Positions 7,352 to 14,450 of a stretch of 33,429 bases of DNA are shown in pieces. Position numbers and translations under genes: made by a program. The notes under the pieces are model-generated. The model ran no database searches, was not told the DNA's origin, and saw only the letters and a program-made list of their open reading frames with translations. Position 1 is the stretch's first letter. Each line of letters starts with the position of its first letter. Where the stretch lies: assembly GCA_017462125.1 (NCBI GenBank), contig JAFTRQ010000007.1:1-33429 (forward strand), read 5' to 3'. The DNA comes from Clostridia bacterium (lineage in GTDB: Bacteria > Bacillota_A > Clostridia > Oscillospirales > CAG-272).

Positions 7352-8431
7352 ATGAAAACCTATAAAATAGCAGTGATCGCAGGTGACGGAATCGGTCCCG
7401 AGGTGATCGCGGAGGGTGTTAAGATCTTAAAGACGGTTGCCGATATCGACGGCAGCTTTGGCTTTGACTTTACGTTTTTCCCTTGGGGATGCGAGTATTA
7501 CCTCAAGGAAGGCCGGATGATGGCAGAGGACGGTCTTGAGACCTTGAAGGAATACGACGCTATCTTCCTTGGTGCGGTGGGCTATCCCGGTGTGCCCGAT
7601 CATATTTCTCTGTGGGATCTTTTACTTGTGATCCGCAAGAGCTTTGATCAGTATATCAATCTGCGCCCCGTAAAGCTGCTCAAGGGAGCACCCTGTCCTT
7701 TGGCTGACGTGAAGAGAGAGGATATCGATATGCTCTTTGTTCGTGAGAACAGCGAGGGTGAGTATGCGGGAAGCGGCGCGTGGCTCTTTAAGGACCAGCC
7801 CAACGAGGTTGTTATTCAGAACGGTGTGTTCTCCCGCAAGGGCTGTGAGCGCGTGATCCGTTACGCTTACGAGCTTGCGAGAGAGCAGAAAAAGACGCTG
7901 ACCAGCATCAGCAAGGGTAACGCGCTGAACTATTCGATGGTGTTCTGGGATCGGATATTCAAGGAGGTTGGAGAGGAATATCCCGACGTTAAGACCTATT
8001 CCTATCTTGTGGACGCCGCGAGTATGTTTATGGTAAAGGATCCCGGAAGATTCCAGATCGTAGTTACGTCCAACCTGTTTGGAGACATTCTCACCGACCT
8101 TGGCGCGGCGATCTCGGGCGGAATGGGACTTGCCGCAGGCGCGAATCTGAACCCTGAGCGCAAATTCCCGTCAATGTTTGAGCCCATCCACGGCTCCGCC
8201 CCCGACATCGCGGGCAAGGGACTTGCCAACCCCTTGGCAACCGTTTGGTCGGTATCGCAGATGCTCGATCACTTCGGCGAATTTGAGTGGGGCAAGAGAG
8301 TGCTTGACGTGATAGAGGAAATGCTTGTGGAAAAGAGTGTTCTGACTCCCGATCTTGGCGGAAATGCTACGACAGAGCAGGTGGGAGACCGCGTTACGGA
8401 GAAGCTTGTCGAGAAATTCGGAAAAGCATAA
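7352..8431 (+). CDS. Tartrate / D-malate dehydrogenase (beta-decarboxylating family)
   Basis: This 359-residue protein belongs to the isocitrate/isopropylmalate dehydrogenase family, NAD- and divalent-metal-dependent oxidative decarboxylases of 2-hydroxy acids. The N-terminus AVIAGDGIGPEV, the ENSEGEYAG segment, SKGNALNYSMV and the metal/NAD signature VTSNLFGDILTDLGAAISGG are all in place. The stretch GVPDHISLWDLLLVIRKSF followed by DQYINLRPV is characteristic of tartrate/D-malate dehydrogenase (TtuC/DmlA type), whereas leucine-biosynthetic LeuB proteins have a different sequence there. The predicted reaction is oxidation and decarboxylation of D-malate or tartrate to pyruvate or a related product. 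No leu genes are adjacent, which supports a catabolic role. It has its own promoter and is followed 12 bases later by an MBL hydrolase gene, with which it is surely cotranscribed. Confidence 0.85.
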   Translation: MKTYKIAVIAGDGIGPEVIAEGVKILKTVADIDGSFGFDFTFFPWGCEYYLKEGRMMAEDGLETLKEYDAIFLGAVGYPGVPDHISLWDLLLVIRKSFDQYINLRPVKLLKGAPCPLADVKREDIDMLFVRENSEGEYAGSGAWLFKDQPNEVVIQNGVFSRKGCERVIRYAYELAREQKKTLTSISKGNALNYSMVFWDRIFKEVGEEYPDVKTYSYLVDAASMFMVKDPGRFQIVVTSNLFGDILTDLGAAISGGMGLAAGANLNPERKFPSMFEPIHGSAPDIAGKGLANPLATVWSVSQMLDHFGEFEWGKRVLDVIEEMLVEKSVLTPDLGGNATTEQVGDRVTEKLVEKFGKA

Positions 8432-8443
8432 GAGGAAGTTGCC

Positions 8444-9193
8444 ATGTTCGAAAGAAGAAGCATACGGCATCCTTGGGAGGGCAGGATGGAGCCCTTCAGG
8501 ATCGTTGGAGGTGTCTATTTCGTCGGCACCTTTCAAGCCTCTACCCATTTGATCGATACGGGAGATGGCTTGATCCTTATCGATCCCGGATACAGCAATT
8601 CCTTGTATCTCGTCATCGATTCGATACACCGCCTCGGGTTTGATCCCAAGGATATCAAATATATTATCAACACCCATTGGCACGGAGATCACACCGAGGC
8701 AACCGCGGCATTGGCTGAGCTTTCGGGTGCGAAGACCTTGATCGGTCGGGATGATTTTGAGCGTGCGAAACGACATTTCACCGCTGATATAGTAGTGAAG
8801 GACGGAGATCTGCTGTGCCTTGGTAACGTTTCGATCTCCTTTATGGAGACCCCGGGCCACACAAAGGGAACGGTTTCCTTCTTTTTCGACGCTTATGAGG
8901 ACGGCAAGCTTTACCGCGTGGGGATGTTTGGTGGCGCAGGCGCCAATACGATGGTGCGTGAGCATTTTGACTATGAGGGCTGTCGTGAAGGGTATCGAGC
9001 ATCGATACACCGATTGATGAAGGAAAAGGTGGACGTATTCATCGGGAATCACGTTTGGAACAATAATACCTACGAATACGGAAGGCTTTTGCTTGAAACG
9101 GGAGAGAACCGCTTCTTGGACGGAGAACTTTGGGGCAGGTTTCTTGATTTTTGTGAGAAAAGGCTTGACCGCGTTATTGAGGAGGATGTCTGA
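8444..9193 (+). CDS. Metallo-beta-lactamase-fold hydrolase
   Basis: The 249-residue protein has the MBL core. NTHWHGDHTE provides H78, H80, D82 and H83, ETPGHTKG gives the next His, and GNHVWN near residue 205 gives the last ligand. The order and length resemble subclass-B3-like and glyoxalase-II/lactonase-like MBL hydrolases. There is no signal peptide, so it is cytosolic and not an antibiotic-resistance enzyme by position. The substrate is unknown; a lactone, thioester or ester made in the dehydrogenase pathway is plausible. A GAGGAA site precedes the ATG, 12 bases after the dehydrogenase stop, so the two are coupled in one operon. The C-terminal 40 residues form a charged helix. Confidence 0.85.
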   Translation: MFERRSIRHPWEGRMEPFRIVGGVYFVGTFQASTHLIDTGDGLILIDPGYSNSLYLVIDSIHRLGFDPKDIKYIINTHWHGDHTEATAALAELSGAKTLIGRDDFERAKRHFTADIVVKDGDLLCLGNVSISFMETPGHTKGTVSFFFDAYEDGKLYRVGMFGGAGANTMVREHFDYEGCREGYRASIHRLMKEKVDVFIGNHVWNNNTYEYGRLLLETGENRFLDGELWGRFLDFCEKRLDRVIEEDV

Positions 9194-9272
9194 TGTCATC
9201 CTTATCCGACAAGGTAAAGACGGCGTCTGTGAAAAAACACGTTGCTATAAAGAGAACAAGGGGGAGCGTAGA

Positions 9273-10067
9273 ATGAAACGGTTTATGGGCATATTATTGG
9301 TGCTTTGCATACTGCTTTGTGCTTGTACGTCGGCATCGATCGGAGAGCACAGCGAAAAATTGCCCTATGGAGAAGCATATTACGTGACCGATGAGGAAAA
9401 AGAAAAATGGCGAGAGCCATTACTTGAGATCCTTTCGAGAATGCACTATTTTGGCAGAGATTCAGCGTCTGATGATAGCACGATCTTCATTATGCCGTAT
9501 CTGTCGGTTTCTTTGTTTGATATGAATTGCGACGGTACTCCCGAGGTTATCGTGAATCAGGGAGGCGGTTCTATGCAAAACGCACTTTATGAGGTGTATG
9601 ATCTTGCCACGGGAGAATGTATGGGCAATTTTGACGGTAGCTTTGAGGATTCCCGATGCTATTATTACGATCTTGAGGAGAAGGACTACGACTTTATTGG
9701 GCAGAGCAGCTGGCGCATTGGATATGATAGCAGATTTCGCTTTATCTCGATGATGGGCGAGAGTGACGATCTGATAGATTGCATTTTGTCAGAGGATTAT
9801 AATCTGCCGAACAGAAGCGAGAATTGGGAAGAGGAAATCTTCAACGTGACCTATAGTATTGACGGAGAGCTTGCTACCATTGATCAATATTATGCGGCAT
9901 ATGACGCGCTTTGGCAAAGATACGTTCGTATTCCCGACACCCAAATGGCGTATATCTATTGGTCTGATCTGGAGGGATACGATGCAGAGCTCGAGCCATC
10001 GAGCCTTGCAGAGCAGATGGCGGACGCATTGCTCCGTTCAGGACAGAAATTCATTGCGTTGGATTAA
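9273..10067 (+). CDS. Lipoprotein of unknown function with an EF-hand-like loop
   Basis: The 264-residue protein starts with a type II signal peptide: K2-R3, a hydrophobic core, and lipobox L-C-A-C with predicted lipidated C18. It should be anchored on the outer face of the membrane. After a short linker, residues 83-88 DMNCDG followed by TPEVIV form a calcium-loop-like D-x-N-x-D-G motif of the kind found in VCBS/FG-GAP-like proteins (DxNxDGxPE). The remainder is acidic and rich in aromatic residues (Y, W, D, E). No family is recognised. The ATG at 9273 with GGGGGAG 7 bases upstream is preferred over an upstream in-frame start at 9093, which would overlap the MBL gene and hide the signal peptide. 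It is 79 bases after the MBL stop and is likely the last gene of the unit, ending at the terminator at 10091. Confidence 0.75.
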   Translation: MKRFMGILLVLCILLCACTSASIGEHSEKLPYGEAYYVTDEEKEKWREPLLEILSRMHYFGRDSASDDSTIFIMPYLSVSLFDMNCDGTPEVIVNQGGGSMQNALYEVYDLATGECMGNFDGSFEDSRCYYYDLEEKDYDFIGQSSWRIGYDSRFRFISMMGESDDLIDCILSEDYNLPNRSENWEEEIFNVTYSIDGELATIDQYYAAYDALWQRYVRIPDTQMAYIYWSDLEGYDAELEPSSLAEQMADALLRSGQKFIALD

Positions 10068-10090
10068 CAGAGAGACACCGATAAAACAGA

Positions 10091-10127
10091 AGATCCCAAG
10101 GCGTTCTTATAAAACGCCTTGGGATCT
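10091..10127. terminator. Bidirectional terminator between convergent genes
   Basis: AGATCCCAAGGCGTT (10091-10105) pairs perfectly with AACGCCTTGGGATCT (10113-10127), loop of 7, followed by GTTGCTTTTT on the plus strand. It serves the lipoprotein gene and probably also the convergent PLP-lyase gene ending at 10144. Confidence 0.85.
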
Positions 10128-10143
10128 GTTGCTTTTTCGTTTG

Positions 10144-11592
10144 TTATTGGTCTTCACCGAAGTCTGCAATATATGCTTCAAGAAGCTTCTCAGGCCAATC
10201 GGAGACAGGCTCCAGCTTACCTGTGAAGAAACGAAGCGTTTTGGGCTCGTGAACGAAGCGAAGGCCGCCGATGAGGTGACGGTGATCGTAAAGCCATTTC
10301 ACGCGATCGATGACGTATTCGGTCTGAGACAGGGTAAATACGCGTCGAGGGAAGGCAAGTCGCACCATTTCCACGGATGCGATATGCTCGCTTCCGTCGG
10401 GATTTCTTTCCTCGGACAGAGTTCCTCTCTCCATTCCGCGAATGCCTCCGCAGAGATAGAGCGCCGCTACAAGAGAGCCTGCGGGATACTGCTCGGAGGG
10501 AATGTGGTCAACCACCTGTCGGGCATCAATGTGTGCGCCAAGACCTCCTCCGGGAGTAATCATAGGTACGCCGAGGCTGTCCAGCTCACGGACGCAATGA
10601 GCGATGAATTGAGGTCCCTGCGAGATAATATCGAGATCCATGGTTTCCTCAAATCCTACGATCATAGCTTCCATTTCTTTTACCGACATGCCGCCGTAGG
10701 TCAGGAATCCTTCAAACATCGTGATGTAGTCTTCCATTTCGTGGAAAAGCTCTTCATCACGGACGAGAATTCCGCCGCCTCTGCCAAATCCGAACTTTCT
10801 GCCGGAGAAGTAGATCATATCGAAAAGATCCGCAACCATTTTTGTGATCTCGGGGATCGATCTGTCTTTCATAGACTCCTCTCGGGTCTTGATGAAGTAG
10901 AGATTATCCTGAAGCAGAGAAGCGTCAAGAAGGGTAAGGATTCCGTGCTCTCTCGCAAGGTCTGTCGCCGCTTTCATATTTTCATAGGAGATAGGCTGAC
11001 CACCAATCAAATTCGTGCCTGCCTCGAGACGCATATACGCGATGTTGTCGGCACCCTCTTTTTCAATGCAGGCGCGCACCTTATCAAGGTCGATGTTTCC
11101 CTTGAAGGGAAGCGTGCTCTTACCGATCAAACCCTCGTCCTTAACCAATTCCTCAACGTGACCGCCAAGACGTGTTACGTGTGCTTTGGAGGTGGTGAAG
11201 TGATAGTTCATAATGACGCAATTGCCGGGCTTGACGAAATGCTGTGCAATGATGTGCTCACACGCACGGCCCTGATGTGTGGGGAGAAGGTACTTGATGC
11301 CGAAGATCTCCTCAAGCTTGTCCCTCATACGGTAGAAGGTCTCACTACCCGCATAAGCATCATCGGCACGGAGCATTGCGGATTGCATATTATCACTCAT
11401 AGCATTTACACCGGAGTCGGTGAGCATATCCATAAAAATATCGCCGTTATGAAGCAAGAACGTATTATATCCCGCTTCCTTCATCTTTTGCAGACGTTCT
11501 TTGGCGGGGAGAAGTGTTAACTTTTGAACTATTTTGACCTTGTGCATTTCCATAGGCACAGGCTGACGGTTATAAAATTTAATTTCAGGCAT
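10144..11592 (-). CDS. Tyrosine phenol-lyase/tryptophanase-family PLP beta-eliminating lyase
   Basis: The 482-residue protein belongs to the tyrosine phenol-lyase (TPL) and tryptophanase family, PLP enzymes that cleave aromatic amino acids into the ring compound, pyruvate and ammonia. Conserved: Y80 in DAYAGSE, the phosphate loop THQGR (Q107-R109), the ring-stacking F132 in HFTT, N194 in TNLIGGQP, D223, S263 and PLP lysine K266 in SGRKFG, and VRL with R411. M387 and R389 in MERG match TPL (M379/R381) rather than tryptophanase, which has V-E-I there. Unusual: the Arg after the PLP-binding Asp (R217 in TPL) is Leu226, and K256 of TPL is Arg265. A C-terminal tail of about 22 residues is extra. 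The ATG at 11592 has GGAGG 5 bases upstream. It is divergent from a LysR regulator. Confidence 0.82.
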   Translation of the reverse strand: MPEIKFYNRQPVPMEMHKVKIVQKLTLLPAKERLQKMKEAGYNTFLLHNGDIFMDMLTDSGVNAMSDNMQSAMLRADDAYAGSETFYRMRDKLEEIFGIKYLLPTHQGRACEHIIAQHFVKPGNCVIMNYHFTTSKAHVTRLGGHVEELVKDEGLIGKSTLPFKGNIDLDKVRACIEKEGADNIAYMRLEAGTNLIGGQPISYENMKAATDLAREHGILTLLDASLLQDNLYFIKTREESMKDRSIPEITKMVADLFDMIYFSGRKFGFGRGGGILVRDEELFHEMEDYITMFEGFLTYGGMSVKEMEAMIVGFEETMDLDIISQGPQFIAHCVRELDSLGVPMITPGGGLGAHIDARQVVDHIPSEQYPAGSLVAALYLCGGIRGMERGTLSEERNPDGSEHIASVEMVRLAFPRRVFTLSQTEYVIDRVKWLYDHRHLIGGLRFVHEPKTLRFFTGKLEPVSDWPEKLLEAYIADFGEDQ

Positions 11593-11628
11593 TTTTTCCT
11601 CCAAGGGGGTTGCTTTTTTTCTTTATAT

Positions 11629-11657
11629 AGTATATAATAAAATCGACGATCGGTCAA
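11629..11657 (-). promoter_or_regulatory. Sigma-A promoter for the TPL-like gene
   Basis: Minus strand TTGACC (11652-11657), 17 bases, TATACT (11629-11634). The predicted start site is about 11622, 30 nt before the ATG. Confidence 0.7.
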
Positions 11658-11678
11658 GCGAATATTTTTGATAAAAGC

Positions 11679-11699
11679 CATCGATAAATTCGATCGATG
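11679..11699. promoter_or_regulatory. LysR-type binding site between divergent genes
   Basis: CATCGAT (11679-11685) and ATCGATG (11693-11699) are perfect inverted arms around 7 bases, containing the ATC-N9-GAT (T-N11-A type) pattern of LysR recognition sites. Its centre (11689) is about 67 bases upstream of the predicted TPL-like start site, the classical position for a LysR recognition half, and it directly precedes the LysR gene's own ribosome binding site. Confidence 0.65.
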
Positions 11700-11716
11700 T
11701 ATGATTGGAGCAAGGA

Positions 11717-12607
11717 ATGGAAATACGGAATTTAATTACTTTTGTACAGGTCGCGGAATTGAACAGCTTTACGAAAGCGGCAAAAGCCTTGGATTATTCG
11801 CAGTCGACGGTCTCTTTTCAGATCAAGCAGCTTGAAAACGAGCTGGATTGCCTTTTGTTTGAGAGGATCAATCATACCATAACGTTGACGGAAAAGGGCA
11901 AGGAGCTGCTTGAGTTTGCTCGTCAGATCAGATATCTGACCGACGAATTCAATCATAGCTTTGATGCGCCTCACAAAATCAGCGGACTTTTGCGGATCGC
12001 CGCGCCGGACTCGGTTTGTGAGGATATGATGCAGACAAACTATATAGATTTTTATTCTAAGTATCCCGAGATCTCTCTTAAGTTTGTAACGGGAGATACG
12101 GCAGAGATGTTTCGGCTCTTGGATCAAAACGAGGCGGATCTGATGGTGACCTTGGACAATCACGTTTATCATAAGGACTATGTGATTGCCCGAGAGGAGC
12201 CTGTAAAGATGTATTTCGTAACCGGCACCAATTCACCGTTTGCAACCGAGCGTGAGCTGACGCTGAAGGATATTGCGAATTTTCCTTTGATCCTCACCGA
12301 GCGAGGCTTGGGCTACCGACATATTTTTGATGAAGCAATGGCGAAGCAATCTATCGAGATATTGCCTATACTTGAGATCGGACGTACTGACATCATCGTT
12401 TCTATGCTGGAGAGCGGTGTGGGCGTGTCCTTTCTTCCCGAATTCGTTACCCGAAAGAAGGTTAGGGAGGGGAAGCTGATCAATCTGAACGTGACGGATA
12501 TGCAGGCGGAGATATGGAAGCAGCTGATCTATCACAAGAATAAATGGGTGACCCAAAGCATGGAGGTCCTCATTGAATATATCCAAAACCATGAGTTTGG
12601 AAGATAG
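11717..12607 (+). CDS. LysR-family transcriptional regulator
   Basis: The 296-residue protein has the LysR architecture. Residues 1-60 form the winged HTH (LITFVQVAELNSFTKAAKAL, then SQSTVSFQIKQLENEL), followed by a linker helix and a periplasmic-binding-protein-like effector domain from about residue 88 to the end, with the closing LESGVGVSFLPEFV segment typical of LysR effector domains. The ATG at 11717 has GGAG 6 bases upstream; a TTG at 11705 is possible but overlaps that site. It is divergent from the TPL-like gene, and the palindrome at 11679-11699 fits as the shared operator, so it most likely activates the lyase in response to an aromatic amino acid or related effector and represses itself. 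No other target is visible nearby. Confidence 0.9.
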   Translation: MEIRNLITFVQVAELNSFTKAAKALDYSQSTVSFQIKQLENELDCLLFERINHTITLTEKGKELLEFARQIRYLTDEFNHSFDAPHKISGLLRIAAPDSVCEDMMQTNYIDFYSKYPEISLKFVTGDTAEMFRLLDQNEADLMVTLDNHVYHKDYVIAREEPVKMYFVTGTNSPFATERELTLKDIANFPLILTERGLGYRHIFDEAMAKQSIEILPILEIGRTDIIVSMLESGVGVSFLPEFVTRKKVREGKLINLNVTDMQAEIWKQLIYHKNKWVTQSMEVLIEYIQNHEFGR

Positions 12608-12633
12608 TTGTCAAAATTCCTACCCACGGTTGG

Positions 12634-12663
12634 TTGACTTTTTCGTAGGTACTGTGCTAAAAT
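12634..12663 (+). promoter_or_regulatory. Sigma-A promoter for the HTH-ADP-ribosylglycohydrolase gene
   Basis: TTGACT (12634-12639), 18 bases, TAAAAT (12658-12663). An inverted repeat CCTAC (12619-12623) / GTAGG (12645-12649) spans the -35 box and could be an autoregulatory operator for the encoded XRE-type HTH. Confidence 0.55.
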
Positions 12664-12692
12664 AAAGAAAACGTTTAATAGGAGGTCTTGAT

Positions 12693-14279
12693 ATGTCTTT
12701 GAAGAATATGATCTATAAGGTGCGCACGGATGCGAATTTGTCGCAGGCGAAATTTGCGGCGTGTCTTGGCGTTTCCTCGCAAGCTGTACAAAAGTGGGAG
12801 AGCGGAGAGTCGACTCCCGGTCTTGACAAGGTGGTGCAGATCGCGCAGCGCTTCGGCGTGTCCCTCGATGCTTTGGTGCTTGAGCGTGACGAGCGCTTGA
12901 ACGAAGAGCTTCACTATCACAAAGAGATCAAGCCTAAATACGCAAATATTCCGAGCTGGGAGTCCTATTCCTCCAATCTTTTGACCGAATATCGGCAGAG
13001 CATCGAGGAAGGACTTGATATTTCCTCGTACGAAGATCTTTTCAACGCTGTAGCCAAGATGCCAAGAGGCGATCAGAAGGAAAGAATTGCAGACGTTCTT
13101 TTTGAGATCGTACAGGATGCCAAGATTTGCGCGGATTACGTCTACGACGAGCCCTCTGACCTGAGCGCTATCAGAACGCTGTGCAAGGCGCATAGCTTTG
13201 AAAAACGCGAGCCTGATCAGAGTACCTTGCAGGACAAGATACACGGTGCTTGGCTTGGGCGCATTTGCGGTTGCCTTTTAGGAAAGCCTGTGGAGGGCAT
13301 CCGATCCCATGAGCTGATTCCCGTTTTGAAGGCATCGGGTAATTATCCGATGCACAGATATATTCGAAGCACAGATATTACCGAGGAGATGATCAACCAA
13401 TACAGCTTCCCTCTGCGGGGACGCTGTTATGCAGACGTTGTCGACGGTATGCCCGTGGATGATGACACCAATTACGTGGTGTTGGCACAGGAGGTCGTAA
13501 AACGGTATGGCAGGGAATTTTCCTCGTACGATATGTCGAGAGCTTGGCTTGCAATGCAGCCCAAGGATGCGTATTGCACAGCGGAAAGAGTTGCCTTTTG
13601 CAATTTTGTAAAGGGATATGAGCCGCCCGAGTCCGGCAGATACAAGAATCCCTACAGAGAATGGATCGGTGCGCAGATCAGAGGCGATTATTTCGGATAT
13701 ATCAATCCGGGCGATCCGGAGACAGCGGCAAAAATGGCTTACCGCGATGCTTGCATATCGCACGTCAAAAACGGTATTTACGGAGAGATGTTTGCCGCCG
13801 CGATGATCGCGTGCGCCGCGGTGACCGACAGCATTACCGATATTATACGAGGCGGTCTTGCGCAGATTCCTCAGAGCAGCCGTCTCTATGAGATGGTGGA
13901 AAAGGTAATATCGGATTATGAGAGCGGAGTTGGCGCGGAGGAATGTATGGCTTCGATTCACCGTCGCTTCGACGAGCGTAACGGCCACGATTGGTGTCAT
14001 ACGATCTCCAACGCAATGATCGTCGTTGCTGCTTTGCTGTACGGCGAAGGGGATTTTGGTCGCTCGATCTGTATGGCGGTTCAGGCCTGCTTCGATACCG
14101 ACTGTAACGGAGCGACGGTGGGCTCTGTTCTCGGTATGAGAAACGGTACGGCGGGAATCGGAGAAGAATGGACGGCTCCTTTGCGCGATAAGCTGCATAC
14201 TTCGATTTTTGGTGTTGGAACCGTGTCTGTCTCGGAGCGCGCGAAGCTGACGTGGCAGCATTTGTCAAAGAACCGCTGA
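12693..14279 (+). CDS. XRE-family HTH fused to an ADP-ribosylglycohydrolase domain
   Basis: The 528-residue protein has three parts. Residues 7-62 are a Cro/C1-type HTH (LSQAKFAACLGVSSQAVQKW and GVSLDALV). Residues 63-180 are an all-helical linker. Residues 181-528 are an ADP-ribosylglycohydrolase (DraG/ARH) domain, with the opening GAWLGRICGCLLGKPVEG, the metal-binding DDDTN (256-260) and the later FDTDCNGATVGSVLG motif that supplies the second Asp pair. ARH enzymes remove ADP-ribose from proteins or cleave related N-glycosidic bonds using two Mg ions. Fusion to a DNA-binding domain suggests a regulator that senses or processes an ADP-ribosyl-like or nucleoside-like ligand, but the enzyme may also be active. 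Start: GGAGG lies 7 bases upstream of the ATG. The gene stands alone between its own promoter and the terminator at 14297. Confidence 0.85.
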   Translation: MSLKNMIYKVRTDANLSQAKFAACLGVSSQAVQKWESGESTPGLDKVVQIAQRFGVSLDALVLERDERLNEELHYHKEIKPKYANIPSWESYSSNLLTEYRQSIEEGLDISSYEDLFNAVAKMPRGDQKERIADVLFEIVQDAKICADYVYDEPSDLSAIRTLCKAHSFEKREPDQSTLQDKIHGAWLGRICGCLLGKPVEGIRSHELIPVLKASGNYPMHRYIRSTDITEEMINQYSFPLRGRCYADVVDGMPVDDDTNYVVLAQEVVKRYGREFSSYDMSRAWLAMQPKDAYCTAERVAFCNFVKGYEPPESGRYKNPYREWIGAQIRGDYFGYINPGDPETAAKMAYRDACISHVKNGIYGEMFAAAMIACAAVTDSITDIIRGGLAQIPQSSRLYEMVEKVISDYESGVGAEECMASIHRRFDERNGHDWCHTISNAMIVVAALLYGEGDFGRSICMAVQACFDTDCNGATVGSVLGMRNGTAGIGEEWTAPLRDKLHTSIFGVGTVSVSERAKLTWQHLSKNR

Positions 14280-14296
14280 TATCTATAATTATAATT

Positions 14297-14336
14297 GCGG
14301 CGAAAATCAAGCAGATTTTCGCCGCTTGTTTTTTGA
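14297..14336 (+). terminator. Rho-independent terminator
   Basis: GCGGCGAAAATC (14297-14308), 5-base loop, GATTTTCGCCGC (14314-14325), then TTGTTTTTT. Located 17 bases after the HTH-ARH stop codon. Confidence 0.9.
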
Positions 14337-14351
14337 GTATTTAAATTTTCC

Positions 14352-14380
14352 TTGCCTTTTAAGGAATTGTGTGGTATAAT
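14352..14380 (+). promoter_or_regulatory. Sigma-A promoter for the GH78 rhamnosidase gene
   Basis: TTGCCT (14352-14357), 17 bases, TATAAT (14375-14380). The start site is near 14387, giving a leader of about 64 nt. Confidence 0.65.
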
Positions 14381-14401
14381 AAACAAAAGAACGCAGAACG
14401 C

Positions 14402-14432
14402 ATTTTTGAGGCTCTGAGAAGCCTACAAAAAT
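14402..14432 (+). other. Leader hairpin upstream of the GH78 gene
   Basis: ATTTTTG-AGGCT (14402-14413) pairs with AGCCT-(A)-CAAAAAT (14420-14432): a 12-bp stem with one bulged A and a 6-base loop. It ends 8 bases before the GGAGG site at 14441, so it lies wholly in the untranslated leader and could affect mRNA stability or translation. No T-run follows. Confidence 0.5.
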
Positions 14433-14450
14433 ACGGGATCGGAGGGAAAT

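Noticed and set aside
7352..8431. 3-isopropylmalate dehydrogenase (leuB)
   Set aside because: The DHISLWDLLLVIR and DQYINLRPV segments fit the tartrate/D-malate dehydrogenase branch, and no leu genes are adjacent; assignment still needs a phylogeny to be final.
9859..11520. 553-codon open frame on the plus strand opposite the TPL-like gene
   Set aside because: It starts inside the lipoprotein gene in another frame, crosses a strong terminator and is antisense to a well-supported PLP enzyme.
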